Shown here piece after piece: positions 1 to 7,500 of a stretch of DNA of 9,102 nucleotides. Each line of letters starts with the position of its first letter. Positions within the stretch are counted from its first letter, which is position 1. The position numbers were made by a program, and so were the translations under genes. Source of the DNA: an uncultured Bacteroidota bacterium (GTDB lineage Bacteria; Bacteroidota; Bacteroidia; Flavobacteriales; Schleiferiaceae); assembly GCA_913056475.1 (NCBI GenBank), contig CAJXMS010000073.1:1-9102 (forward strand), written 5' to 3'. The notes below the pieces were generated by a model. It was not told the origin of the DNA. It worked only from the letters and a program-made list of their open reading frames with translations, and did not search any database.

Positions 1-4
1 AATG

Positions 5-79
5 GGGGACCCCTCCGGGGCCCGCCAAACGCGCGATTCAGCCGTTTTTTCTACCATCCGGGGACCCCTCCGGGGCCCC
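5..79. repeat. Two copies of a GC-rich hairpin repeat
   Basis: The word GGGGACCCCTCCGGGGCCC occurs exactly at 5-23 and 60-78, 55 bases apart start to start. Each copy can fold: GGGG, a bulged A, CCCC, a three-base TCC loop, GGGG, then CCC or CCCC. The second copy gives about 8 GC pairs (60-63 with 76-79, and 65-68 with 72-75). A T-run followed by CTACCAT (45-57) sits just before the second copy. Fold and spacing resemble the short intergenic hairpins with a CCC-NNN-GGG core that I recall from Bacteroidota genomes; that family link is from memory and not tested. Confidence 0.7.
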
Positions 80-226
80 AAAGGTTGCGTTGACACGAAG
101 CATCCCAGCCGCTGATTATAGGGACCCAAGGCGGGCCATCCCCATTCCGCGATTCAGCGCTCCCCAATGGCGGCCCAGCGGCCCTCGTCCCACAGGCCCA
201 CCCCAGCGGGGCGGGCCGGATGGTAG
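51..226. repeat. 11-base inverted repeat, arms 51-61 and 216-226
   Basis: CTACCATCCGG at 51-61 is the exact reverse complement of CCGGATGGTAG at 216-226, 154 bases apart. The arms could mark the ends of one larger repeat element enclosing the second GC hairpin copy, or be two copies of the CTACCAT linker word in opposite orientation. Neither arm is extended by further perfect pairing. Confidence 0.5.
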
Positions 227-270
227 CAGGGTGGCCGGTGGGTATCCCGGGGGTCCGCGAAACATAGGCT

Positions 271-287
271 GCATCCCGTAGGGGTGC
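271..287. repeat. GCATCCC-GTA-GGGGTGC hairpin just after acnA
   Basis: GCATCCC (271-277) pairs with GGGGTGC (281-287) through seven pairs, one of them T-G, around a three-base GTA loop. It starts 8 bases after the acnA stop codon on the minus strand, where a terminator would be expected, but no T-run follows in the acnA direction. It is therefore better read as another copy of a CCC-NNN-GGG hairpin repeat. It could still slow polymerase or protect the acnA 3' end. Confidence 0.55.
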
Positions 288-295
288 CCCTGGCA

Positions 296-3070
296 TTACT
301 TTTTAAGAAACTGCCGCAGCACGTACTGCAATATCCCCTCGTTGCGGTAATATTCTACCTCGATGGGCGAATCCAGGCGGGCGGTAAGCTGGAAATCTAC
401 GGTACGGCCGTCGGATTTCTTAGCCTCTGCTTTGAGCACCTGGCCGGGCTCCAGCCCTTTGCTGATGCCGTGAATGGTGTACTGCTCGGTACCGTCCAGG
501 CCCAGGGATGCAGCGCTGTCGCCGTCCTGAAACTGGAGGGGCAGCACGCCCATGCCCACCAGGTTGCTCCGGTGGATGCGCTCGTAGCTCTCGGCGATCA
601 CCGCCCGGATGCCCAGCAGGTAGGTGCCCTTGGCGGCCCAGTCGCGGCTGGAGCCACTGCCGTACTCCTTGCCGGCCAGCACCACCAGCGGGGTGTTTTC
701 TTCGCGGTATTTCACCGCGGCGTCGTAGACGGTCATTTCCTCGCCGCTGGGGATGTGGCGGGTATAGCCGCCTTCTTTTTCGGCCAGTTGGTTTTTGATG
801 CGCACATTGGCAAAGGTGCCGCGCACCATCACCTCATCGTTGCCCCGGCGGGAGCCGTAGGAGTTGAAGTTTTGGCGTTCTACGCCCCGGGATTTGAGAT
901 ATTGACCCGCGGGAGAATCTTCGGCGAAGGCGCCTGCCGGCGAAATGTGATCCGTGGTGATGCTATCGCCCAGCTTGAGCAGGGGGTAAGCTCCTTTGAT
1001 ATCGCCGGGCTCATGGGGCTCGGCGGAGATGTCTTTAAAGAAGGGGGCTTCTTTAATGTAGGTGGAATTTTCATCCCACTGGTAATCTTCCGTATCGGGG
1101 GCTTTCATGGACTGCCATTGCTCATTGCCCTGGAAGATCTCGCCGTAATTTTTCTCGTAATCGCCGGGGGTAAGCACCTTGTTCATCTGCTCCATGATCT
1201 CTTCCTGGCTGGGCCAGATGTCTTTGAGGTACACGGGATTGAGGTTGGGGTCGTAGCCCACCGGGTCCTTATCCAGGTCTATATCTACCCGGCCGGCCAG
1301 GGCGTACACCACCACGAGCATGGGCGACATCAGGAAATTCATCTTCACGGCCGGGTGTACCCGGGCTTCAAAGTTGCGGTTGCCCGAGAGTACCGAAGCC
1401 ACCACCAGCTCGTTTTCCTTCACTGCTTTGTCTATATGCGGGGGCAGGGGGCCACTGTTGCCTATGCAGGAAGTGCAGCCATAGCCCACCACGTGGAATC
1501 GTAAGGCTTCCAGTTCGGGGAGTAGGCCGGAAGCTTCCAGGTAATCGGTTACCACCTTAGAGCCGGGCGCCAGGCTGGTCTTGACCCAGGGTTTTACGTC
1601 CAGGCCGTTTTCCAACGCTTTTTTGGCCACCAGTCCGGCCCCCAGCATCACGCTGGGATTGGAAGTGTTGGTGCAGCTGGTAATGGCCGCGATGACGATA
1701 GAACCGTCGCTCAGGGTAAATTCCTCATTGTGCAGCTTGAGCTTCACGGTGCGGAGGCCGTTTTCCACTTCGGCTTTTTCCATTACGGCCACCTCGCTCT
1801 GAGCGGGCGCCGGAGCTGGCTGGCTACCGCCCTCGCTCTGCCAGCGGGTAACTTGCCGATCGTCCGGGGCGATGTAGTCGCGGCCAAACTCGTCTTTGAG
1901 GAGCTCTTGAAACTTGTGGTCGAAGTCCTTAACCAGAATTTTATCCTGCGGGCGTTTGGGGCCCGATACGGTGGGTTGCACGGTGTCGAGGTCTAACTCT
2001 AACACGGTGGAGTAGTTGATGCGGTCTTCGTTTTCCCGCCAGAGCAGGTTCTCCCGGGCGTATTTTTCCACCAGGTCTATCTGTTCCTGGGGGCGGTTGG
2101 TTTTGCCCATGTAGCCCAGCGTTTGGTCGTCGATGGGGAAGTAGGTTACGGTGCAGCCAAACTCGGGCGACATATTGGAAATGGTGGCCCGGTCAGGTAC
2201 GGTAAGGTGATCCAGTCCAGGGCCAAAGACTTCTACGAACTTGCCCACCACGCCGTGGCTGCGCAGCAGGTGGGTGATGGTGAGCACCAGGTCGGTGGCG
2301 GTGGTGCCGGTAGGCAGCTTGCCGGTGAGGCGCAGGCCTACTACCTCGGGCATGATGAAGTAAATGGGCTGGCCCAGGATGGCCGCTTCGGCTTCGATAC
2401 CGCCTACGCCCCAGCCTACTACACCGATGCCGTTGACCATGGGGGTGTGGCTGTCGGTACCCACCAGGGTATCGGGAATGGCGTAGCCATCGCGTTCGAT
2501 TACGCCCTGGGCGAGGTATTCCAGGTTTACCTGGTGACAAATGCCCATGCCGGGCGGCACCACGGAAAAATTGTTAAAGGCCTTTTTGGCCCATTTAAGG
2601 AACTGATAGCGCTCGCCATTGCGTTCGTACTCGGTGTCCACGTTGCGCTTGTAGGCATAATGGGTGCCGAAGTAATCCACTTGTACGCTGTGGTCCACTA
2701 CCAGGTCTACCGGGATAAGGGGGTTGATCTTTTGGGGGTCTTTGCCCTTGCGGACGGCTTCGGCACGGAGCGAGGCGATGTCTACCACGGCGGGTACGCC
2801 CGTGAAATCTTGCATGAGCACCCGGGCGGGTTTGTAAGGGATATCTTTTTCGCTGGGGGAGGGCGTCCAGCCCAGGAGGGTGTCGATGTGGGCTTTGGTT
2901 ACGGCAAAGTCATCGTAATTCCGCAGGGCATTTTCCAGCAGAATGCGGATGGAAAAAGGCAGCTTATCGATCTTGTGGCCCTGTGCTTGTAGCGCAGCCA
3001 GGCTGAAGTACTTGAGCTTTCCCTTAGCGCTGTCTAAGGTTTTTTCTACGGGATATGGATGCTTATTCAT
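296..3070 (-). CDS. acnA: Aconitate hydratase, AcnA/IRP1 type
   Basis: This cytoplasmic [4Fe-4S] enzyme interconverts citrate and isocitrate via cis-aconitate in the TCA cycle. The 924-residue product is slightly longer than E. coli AcnA (about 890). Family motifs appear in order: RVLMQDFTGVPAVVD (83-97), VVDHSVQVD (124-132), GTDSHTPMVNG (204-214), SCTNTSNP (465-472) and GCTSCIGNSGP (531-541). Cys466, Cys532 and Cys535 are the expected cluster ligands. The C-terminal swivel domain has GDSITTDHISPAG (701-713) and the substrate-binding loop YGSGSSRDWA (803-812). An Ala/Pro/Gln-rich stretch (about 411-430) looks like a flexible linker insertion. The start fits the conserved N-terminus. No Shine-Dalgarno is seen; the leader before ATG is A-rich. 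It appears to be a single-gene unit with its own promoter. Family assignment is very secure. Long open frames on the opposite strand are composition artefacts. Confidence 0.98.
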   Translation of the reverse strand: MNKHPYPVEKTLDSAKGKLKYFSLAALQAQGHKIDKLPFSIRILLENALRNYDDFAVTKAHIDTLLGWTPSPSEKDIPYKPARVLMQDFTGVPAVVDIASLRAEAVRKGKDPQKINPLIPVDLVVDHSVQVDYFGTHYAYKRNVDTEYERNGERYQFLKWAKKAFNNFSVVPPGMGICHQVNLEYLAQGVIERDGYAIPDTLVGTDSHTPMVNGIGVVGWGVGGIEAEAAILGQPIYFIMPEVVGLRLTGKLPTGTTATDLVLTITHLLRSHGVVGKFVEVFGPGLDHLTVPDRATISNMSPEFGCTVTYFPIDDQTLGYMGKTNRPQEQIDLVEKYARENLLWRENEDRINYSTVLELDLDTVQPTVSGPKRPQDKILVKDFDHKFQELLKDEFGRDYIAPDDRQVTRWQSEGGSQPAPAPAQSEVAVMEKAEVENGLRTVKLKLHNEEFTLSDGSIVIAAITSCTNTSNPSVMLGAGLVAKKALENGLDVKPWVKTSLAPGSKVVTDYLEASGLLPELEALRFHVVGYGCTSCIGNSGPLPPHIDKAVKENELVVASVLSGNRNFEARVHPAVKMNFLMSPMLVVVYALAGRVDIDLDKDPVGYDPNLNPVYLKDIWPSQEEIMEQMNKVLTPGDYEKNYGEIFQGNEQWQSMKAPDTEDYQWDENSTYIKEAPFFKDISAEPHEPGDIKGAYPLLKLGDSITTDHISPAGAFAEDSPAGQYLKSRGVERQNFNSYGSRRGNDEVMVRGTFANVRIKNQLAEKEGGYTRHIPSGEEMTVYDAAVKYREENTPLVVLAGKEYGSGSSRDWAAKGTYLLGIRAVIAESYERIHRSNLVGMGVLPLQFQDGDSAASLGLDGTEQYTIHGISKGLEPGQVLKAEAKKSDGRTVDFQLTARLDSPIEVEYYRNEGILQYVLRQFLKK

Positions 3071-3111
3071 GTTTTATCGGTTTTTTTAGGGTGCGGCTTT
3101 TAAAGAGATTT

Positions 3112-3119
3112 CTAAGATA
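3112..3119 (-). promoter_or_regulatory. Candidate acnA promoter, -7 box
   Basis: On the minus strand this reads TATCTTAG, one mismatch from the Bacteroidota -7 consensus TAnnTTTG. It lies in an AT-rich stretch and would give a leader of about 35 bases before the acnA ATG. A TTTG at the proper upstream distance is not evident, so the call rests on one box and position. Confidence 0.3.
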
Positions 3120-3149
3120 AGGATTGCATTTAAAATAAGCTTTCCCCGG

Positions 3150-3168
3150 GCCTTATCAAGGCGATAAG
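3150..3168. promoter_or_regulatory. Small dyad upstream of acnA, possible operator
   Basis: CTTATC (3152-3157) and GATAAG (3163-3168) form a perfect 6-base inverted repeat around AAGGC. An overlapping alternative pairs GCCTT (3150-3154) with AAGGC (3158-3162). The dyad lies about 30-50 bases upstream of the candidate acnA -7 box, where an activator or repressor could bind. No matching regulator gene is in the window, and a 6-base dyad can occur by chance. Confidence 0.2.
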
Positions 3169-3215
3169 CGTTTTCTATACGGGATTGAATGTGGGTAGCG
3201 GTATGCTAATCGAAT

Positions 3216-3337
3216 CCAGGGGGCGGCCCCTGGTAGCGTAAGGCTGGGTGCAGGCGCGCTCGCGCGCTGACAAGGTGACCTCCCCCCACCCGCTTACGGG
3301 GCCGCCAGAAACGCCCATAAACGCCTGCACTCAGCGC
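3216..3337. repeat. Long palindromic element with competing hairpins
   Basis: Several perfect complementary words lie within about 120 bases. CCAGGGG (3216-3222) pairs with CCCCTGG (3227-3233) around a GCGG loop. GGCGGCCCC (3222-3230) also pairs with GGGGCCGCC (3298-3306), continued by CGTAAG (3237-3242) with CTTACG (3293-3298, sharing one base) and GGGTG (3246-3250) with CACCC (3287-3291). GTGCAGGCG (3248-3256) pairs with CGCCTGCAC (3322-3330), and GCGCTGA (3264-3270) with TCAGCGC (3331-3337). Not all can form at once. The density exceeds what I would expect by chance even in GC-rich DNA. It may be a dispersed intergenic repeat or a structured RNA; the transcribed strand is unknown. Confidence 0.55.
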
Positions 3338-3391
3338 TTGGATTTAGCTTTTACCTAGAAGCGGGGTGCTGTGGCTATTTCTTTGCAAAAC

Positions 3392-3428
3392 GGAGAAGCC
3401 CCAAGCGAAAAGAGATACAGGGGGCTCC
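3392..3428 (-). terminator. Possible weak terminator of the lspA operon
   Basis: On the minus strand GGAGCCCC is followed 18 bases later by GGGGCTTCTCC and then GTTTTG. This gives an imperfect stem (two bulged bases) starting about 70 bases after the lspA stop. The loop is long and the T-run short, so a true Rho-independent terminator is uncertain. Confidence 0.25.
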
Positions 3429-3500
3429 CTTTGTAGGAAGAGGGTACTAAACCGGGCCGGCGAGACGGGATACATTTGGCCGGTGAGGCCCCAAAGCAGA

Positions 3501-4121
3501 CTAAGAAGGAGTGGTGGAACGGCCTTGTTCCTCGCCAAAAACTTCTCGCTGGAAGATGAGCAGGAGCCCTACACCGGTGGAGATGGCGGCATCGGCTACA
3601 TTGAAGACGGGCCGGAAGAAGACGAAGTAGTCGCCGCCCCAGATGGGGAGCCACTCCGGCAGATACCCCCGGAAAAGGGGGAAGTAAAACATATCCACTA
3701 CGTGGCCGTAAAGAAAGCCGGCGTAGCCGCCCCCGGCGGGCAGAAAAGTGGCGGGCTGGCCGTAGCTGTCGCTGAAAAGGAGGCCGTAAAAGGCCGAGTC
3801 GAGCACATTGCCAATGGCGCCGGCCAAAATAAGGGCTACGGCGGTGAGCGCCCCGGTAGAAAGGCGCCGGCGCCCTAAAAGCTGCCGAATCCAGTAAAAG
3901 ATAAGCCCAATGGTAAGGATCCGAAACAGGCTGAGGAGCAGCTTGCCCCAGCTCCCGCCCAGTTCCATGCCGAAGGCCATGCCGGGGTTTTCCGTGAAGT
4001 GGATGATGAACCAATCGGTGATGACGATGTCCTCGCCGAGGGTCATGTGGGTTTTGATCCAAATCTTGAGGACCTGATCTACCACCAGCACGGCAGCCAC
4101 AATGGCGAGGACCCGCTTCAT
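3501..4121 (-). CDS. lspA: Lipoprotein signal peptidase (signal peptidase II)
   Basis: This inner-membrane aspartyl protease removes the signal peptide from diacylglyceryl-modified prolipoproteins. The 206-residue protein has hydrophobic segments near 4-21, 60-78, 89-107 and 172-190, matching the four-helix family. Motifs seen are VVDQVLKIWI (13-22), FTENPGMAFGM (42-52), GAIGNVLDSAFYG (101-113), GHVVDMFYFP (139-148) and FNVADAAIS (173-181). Asp108 and Asp177 are the expected catalytic pair, with Asn105 and Asn174 in their usual places. It is about 40 residues longer than E. coli LspA. Most of the excess is the Gly-rich periplasmic loop at 116-138, which I recall as usual in Bacteroidota. Its ATG begins one base after the stop of the upstream dksA-like gene, so translation is probably coupled and the gene is the last of the ileS operon. 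Confidence 0.97.
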   Translation of the reverse strand: MKRVLAIVAAVLVVDQVLKIWIKTHMTLGEDIVITDWFIIHFTENPGMAFGMELGGSWGKLLLSLFRILTIGLIFYWIRQLLGRRRLSTGALTAVALILAGAIGNVLDSAFYGLLFSDSYGQPATFLPAGGGYAGFLYGHVVDMFYFPLFRGYLPEWLPIWGGDYFVFFRPVFNVADAAISTGVGLLLIFQREVFGEEQGRSTTPS

Positions 4122-4122
4122 G

Positions 4123-4518
4123 CTATTGCTGTTTGTTCTTGGCCTCTATGCTGAGGGTGGCGTGGGGGACCAGCTTGAGGCGCTCCTTGCTGATGAGCTT
4201 GCCGGTAACGCGGCACACGCCGTAAGTTTTGTTTTCGATCCGGTTCAGCGCGTTTTTGAGGTCGCGGATAAACTTTTCCTGACGGGCCGCAAGCTGGCTA
4301 TTGGCTTCTTTGCTGAGGGTGCTACTGCCTTCCTCAAAAGCTTTGAAGGTAGGCGAGGTGTCGTCTGTGCCGTTATTTTGATCGTTGGCAAAGTTTTCCT
4401 TCAGCGTTTCGAGGTAAGCCTCGGCACTCTCGATTTTCGCTTCTATGATCTGGCGAAACTCCGCCAGCTCCTTATCAGAGTAGCGGTGGGGCGTTTGCGC
4501 TGGATTAGGGTCACTCAT
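4123..4518 (-). CDS. DksA/TraR-family regulator with degenerate zinc finger
   Basis: This 131-residue acidic helical protein belongs to the DksA/TraR group, whose members bind RNA polymerase through its secondary channel and modulate transcription. Residues about 13-97 are two long charged helices expected to form the coiled-coil hairpin, with the tip near NGTDDTSPTF (49-58). The C-terminal finger has the family frame KTYGVCRVTGKLISKERL (97-114), but only Cys102 remains of the four zinc cysteines; the partner positions read Thr or His. I recall this form as widespread in Bacteroidota, so it is not gene decay. The start at 4518 is chosen over the in-frame ATG at 4560 because AAGGAG lies 6 bases before it and the upstream extension covers the likely promoter. 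It sits 62 bases after ileS and one base before lspA. E. coli-like DksA function, including ppGpp response, is not shown by the sequence. Confidence 0.9.
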   Translation of the reverse strand: MSDPNPAQTPHRYSDKELAEFRQIIEAKIESAEAYLETLKENFANDQNNGTDDTSPTFKAFEEGSSTLSKEANSQLAARQEKFIRDLKNALNRIENKTYGVCRVTGKLISKERLKLVPHATLSIEAKNKQQ

Positions 4519-4524
4519 AATTTT

Positions 4525-4530
4525 CTCCTT
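4525..4530 (-). promoter_or_regulatory. Strong ribosome binding site of the dksA-like gene
   Basis: On the minus strand AAGGAG is followed by AAAATT and then ATG (4518-4516). It is the only clear Shine-Dalgarno sequence in front of any gene here, and it decides the start in favour of 4518 over the in-frame ATG at 4560. Confidence 0.75.
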
Positions 4531-4548
4531 TTTAAGGGCAAAGGGGCG

Positions 4549-4556
4549 CAAATTTA
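4549..4556 (-). promoter_or_regulatory. Candidate internal promoter, -7 box for dksA-lspA
   Basis: On the minus strand this reads TAAATTTG, a perfect match to the Bacteroidota -7 consensus TAnnTTTG. It lies in the 62-base ileS-dksA gap and would start transcripts near 4542, giving a leader of about 25 bases that carries the Shine-Dalgarno. No clear -33 TTTG is visible upstream. If real, the dksA-like gene and lspA can be expressed independently of ileS. Confidence 0.45.
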
Positions 4557-4580
4557 TCATTTTCTCGCTAGGGCCCCTCG

Positions 4581-7500
4581 TTAAGTTAGTTTTACGATTT
4601 GAACGCGGGTACTATGCCCTTCGATGTCCAGGGTGCTCCCCTCCTGCAGGTGGGGGTGCCACTGCATACCGCTGGCCAGCACCTCGGTTTTTAGATAGGT
4701 TTCCTGAGCTTGAACAGCGTCTTTCAGCGCGGGGTTTTCTTCCAGGTGGAGGCTAATGCGGTCGGTCACGGCCAGCCCCTGGTCTTTGCGCAGGTTTTGG
4801 AGGCGGTTTACCAGCTCCCGCACCAGGCCCTCCTGGCGCAGCGATTCAGTGAGGGTAATGTCCAGAGCCACGGTAAAGCCGTTTTGGCTCAGCACCAGCA
4901 TGCCCGGGATGTCGTCGGTAGTGATCTCTACTTCATCGGCCTGGAGGGTTTCCAGCCGGCCGTTGATGGAGAGCTCCAGGTGGCCCTTTTCTTCCAGGGC
5001 ATTGATGGCGTCCTGGTCCAGGGCCTTTACAGCGGTGGCTACCGCTTTCATTTCCTTGCCAAAGCGGGGGCCCAGTACCTTAAAGTTGGGCTTAATGCGT
5101 TTGGTAATTACGCCCGCTACCTCGCGGATAATTTCCAGTTCCTTTACGTTGGTTTCCGCCAGCAGTAGTTCCCGGACGCTTTCCACCAGTTTGGCGTCGT
5201 GATCGCTCAGGGCGGGCACCAGGATTTTTTGGAGGGGCTGGCGTACTTTGATGTTTTCCCGCTTGCGCAGCGAGAGCACCATAGAAGTAAGCTGGCGGGC
5301 GGCGGCCATCCGTTCATTGAGGCGCTCGTCGATGCGTTGGGGCCGGGCATCCGGCCAGTAGCTCAGGTGTACCGAGTCATACCGGACTTCTTCAGGCAGG
5401 GGGGCCGTAAGGTCCCGGTACAGGCGGTCGGCATAGAAAGGAGCGATGGGGCTCATCAGCTGGCTTAGGGTAAGCAGGCAGGTGTGGAGGGTTTCGTAAG
5501 CCATGCGCTTATCCGCATTGAGCTCGCCTTTCCAGAAGCGACGCCGGTTCAGGCGCACGTACCAGTTGCTCAGCTCCTCATCCACAAAGTACATGATGGC
5601 GCGGGCGGCGCGGGTGGGTTCATAATCATCCAAGAAGGCGCGTACCTGCTGCTGGAGCACCTCCAGGCGGGAGAGCACCCAGCGGTCTAGCTCGGGCCTA
5701 TCGGCCAAAGGAGCGCCTGCGCCGCTGGGGACAAATGCGTCTATATTGGCATACAGCGCATAAAAAGCATAAGTATTGTGCAGCGTGCCAAAGAAGCGGC
5801 GGCGGACCTCCTCTACGCCTTTCAGGTCAAATTTGAGATTGTCCCAGGGCTGGGCATTGGAGATCATGTACCAGCGTACCGCATCGGCCCCGTATTTTTC
5901 GATGGTTTCGAAAGGGTCTATCGCATTGCCCAGGCGTTTGGACATTTTATTGCCGTTTTTGTCCAGTACCAGGCCATTGGAAACCACGTTCCGGTAAGCG
6001 GGCTGGTCAAAAACCAGCCCGGCAATGGCGTGGAGGGTGTAAAACCAGCCGCGGGTTTGGTCCACGCCCTCGGCGATGAAGTCAGCGGGGAAGGCGGGGG
6101 GCTGCTGGGAATGTCCCTCCTGCGCAAAAGGATAGTGATTTTGGGCATAAGGCATGCTGCCGGAATCAAACCACACGTCTATGAGGTCGGCTTCGCGGTG
6201 CATGGGCTGGCCGGAATCCGATACGAGTACGATTTCATCCACCACGTGGCGGTGGAGGTCTACCGTGGCGTAGTTTTCTTCGGCCAGGTTGCCAGGCTGG
6301 AAGTTTTGCAGGGGGTGCTCAGGCATAAAGCCCTGTGCTACGGCTTCGTCGCAGGCGGGTTTAAGTTCCGCCACGCTGCCAAAGATGCGGCGTTCTTTAC
6401 CGTCTTCGGTACTCCAGATGGGCAGGGGAATGCCCCAGTAGCGCGAGCGGCTCAGGTTCCAGTCGTTGGCATTTTCCAGCCAGTTGCCAAAACGGCCTTC
6501 GCCGGTGCTGGCCGGCTTCCAGTTAATTTCCTGGTTTAGGGCCACCAGGCGCTCTTTGCGCGCGGTTACTTTCACAAACCAGGAGTTCAAGGGATAGTAG
6601 AGCACCGGCTTATCGGTGCGCCAGCAGTGGGGGTAGCTGTGGCCGTACTTCTCTACCTTAAAGGCTTTGTTTTCTTCCTTGAGCTGGATGGCGATTTGTA
6701 CGTCTACTGATTTTTGCGGGGCTTCTCCCTCAGGGTAGTATTCGTTTTTAACGTACTGCCCTGCGTAAGGTCCCATTTCGGGGCGAAAGCGGCCCTGGAG
6801 GTCTACCAGGGGCACGGGGTTTTCGTCTTCATCCAGCACCAGCAAGGGCGGCACTTCCGGGTTGGCCTGTTTGGCCACCTGGGCGTCATCGGCCCCAAAG
6901 GTGGGCGCAGTGTGGACCACGCCGGTGCCATCTTCGGTGGTCACAAAGTCGCCCAGGATCACGCGAAAGGCGTTTTCGGGGTTTTGGTAGGGCTGGGCAT
7001 AGGGCAGGAGCTGTTCGTAGCGCAGCTCGGCCAGCTCACGGCCGGTGCCTTCCCACTCGATAGACCAGGGCAGGTTTTGGCCGCTTTGGTCGTATTCGGC
7101 GAGGGGCACATTTTGCCGTTCCGGCTTAAAATAGCGCGGTAGGAGATCGCGCGCCAGGATCACTTGCTGGGGTTTATGGGTGTAGGGATTGACGGTACGC
7201 ACCAGTACGTAGGCTATCTTGGGGCCCACGGTTAGGGCGGTATTGGACGGCAGGGTCCAGGGGGTGGTGGTCCAGGCGATAAAGTAGGTGGGGCATTCCG
7301 TTAAGAGGTTTTCCCCCAGTACCTGGCGGGCGCGCTCATCTATCCGGAGGGGAAACTGCGCCACCACGGAGGTGTCTTTTACATCCCGGTAGCAGCCGGG
7401 CATATTGAGCTCATGGGAGCTCAGGCCGGTTCCGGCCTTGGGCGAGTATGGTTGGATGGTGTAGCCCTTGTAGATGAGGTCTTGCTCCCAGAGCTGCTTG

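Larger units (their letters stand above)
1..295. other. Non-coding, repeat-rich region downstream of acnA
   Basis: I see no convincing gene here. The short open frames on both strands are Pro/Gly/Arg-rich and match nothing I recognise. The stretch is very GC-rich and built from short repeated and self-complementary words: a 19-base direct repeat (5-23 and 60-78), an 11-base direct repeat CGCGATTCAGC (32-42 and 148-158), an 11-base inverted repeat (51-61 and 216-226) and a compact hairpin (271-287). It most likely represents intergenic repeat elements at the 3' side of acnA. The left edge is cut by the window, so the neighbouring gene is unknown. Confidence 0.7.
3071..3500. other. Intergenic region between acnA and lspA
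   Basis: No convincing gene lies here. A short frame overlapping the lspA 3' end (about 3344-3538, minus) has no recognisable domain. From the acnA side the region holds a leader of about 40 bases, a candidate -7 box (3112-3119), a small dyad (3150-3168), a long palindromic element (3216-3337) and a possible weak terminator for the lspA operon (3392-3428). The 3071-3180 part is AT-rich and promoter-like, whereas 3216-3337 is strongly GC-rich. Confidence 0.6.

Noticed and set aside
284..1504. A 406-codon open frame on the plus strand opposite acnA
   Set aside because: It lies fully antisense to a well-conserved aconitase, and its product is a His/Ala/Gly/Val-rich string with no recognisable domain. 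Long antisense frames of this kind arise from the GC-rich codon usage of the real gene.
2123..2992. A 289-codon open frame on the plus strand opposite acnA
   Set aside because: Same explanation as for 284-1504: antisense to conserved aconitase sequence, with no domain and unnatural composition.
3344..3538. A 64-codon minus-strand open frame overlapping the lspA 3' end
   Set aside because: Weakly hydrophobic start, but no family match and no ribosome binding site seen. It overlaps conserved lspA codons and the AT/GC mixture is like the surrounding non-coding DNA.
3355..4062. A 235-codon open frame overlapping lspA in another frame
   Set aside because: Arg/His/Pro-rich product typical of a frame shadow; lspA in the other frame has all catalytic motifs.
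4519..4560. Earlier in-frame start for the dksA-like gene
   Set aside because: It would place the -7 box and the Shine-Dalgarno inside the coding region. The ATG at 4518 has AAGGAG at ideal spacing.
5778..6539. A 253-codon open frame on the plus strand opposite ileS
   Set aside because: Antisense to the conserved KMSKR region of IleRS; no family resemblance.
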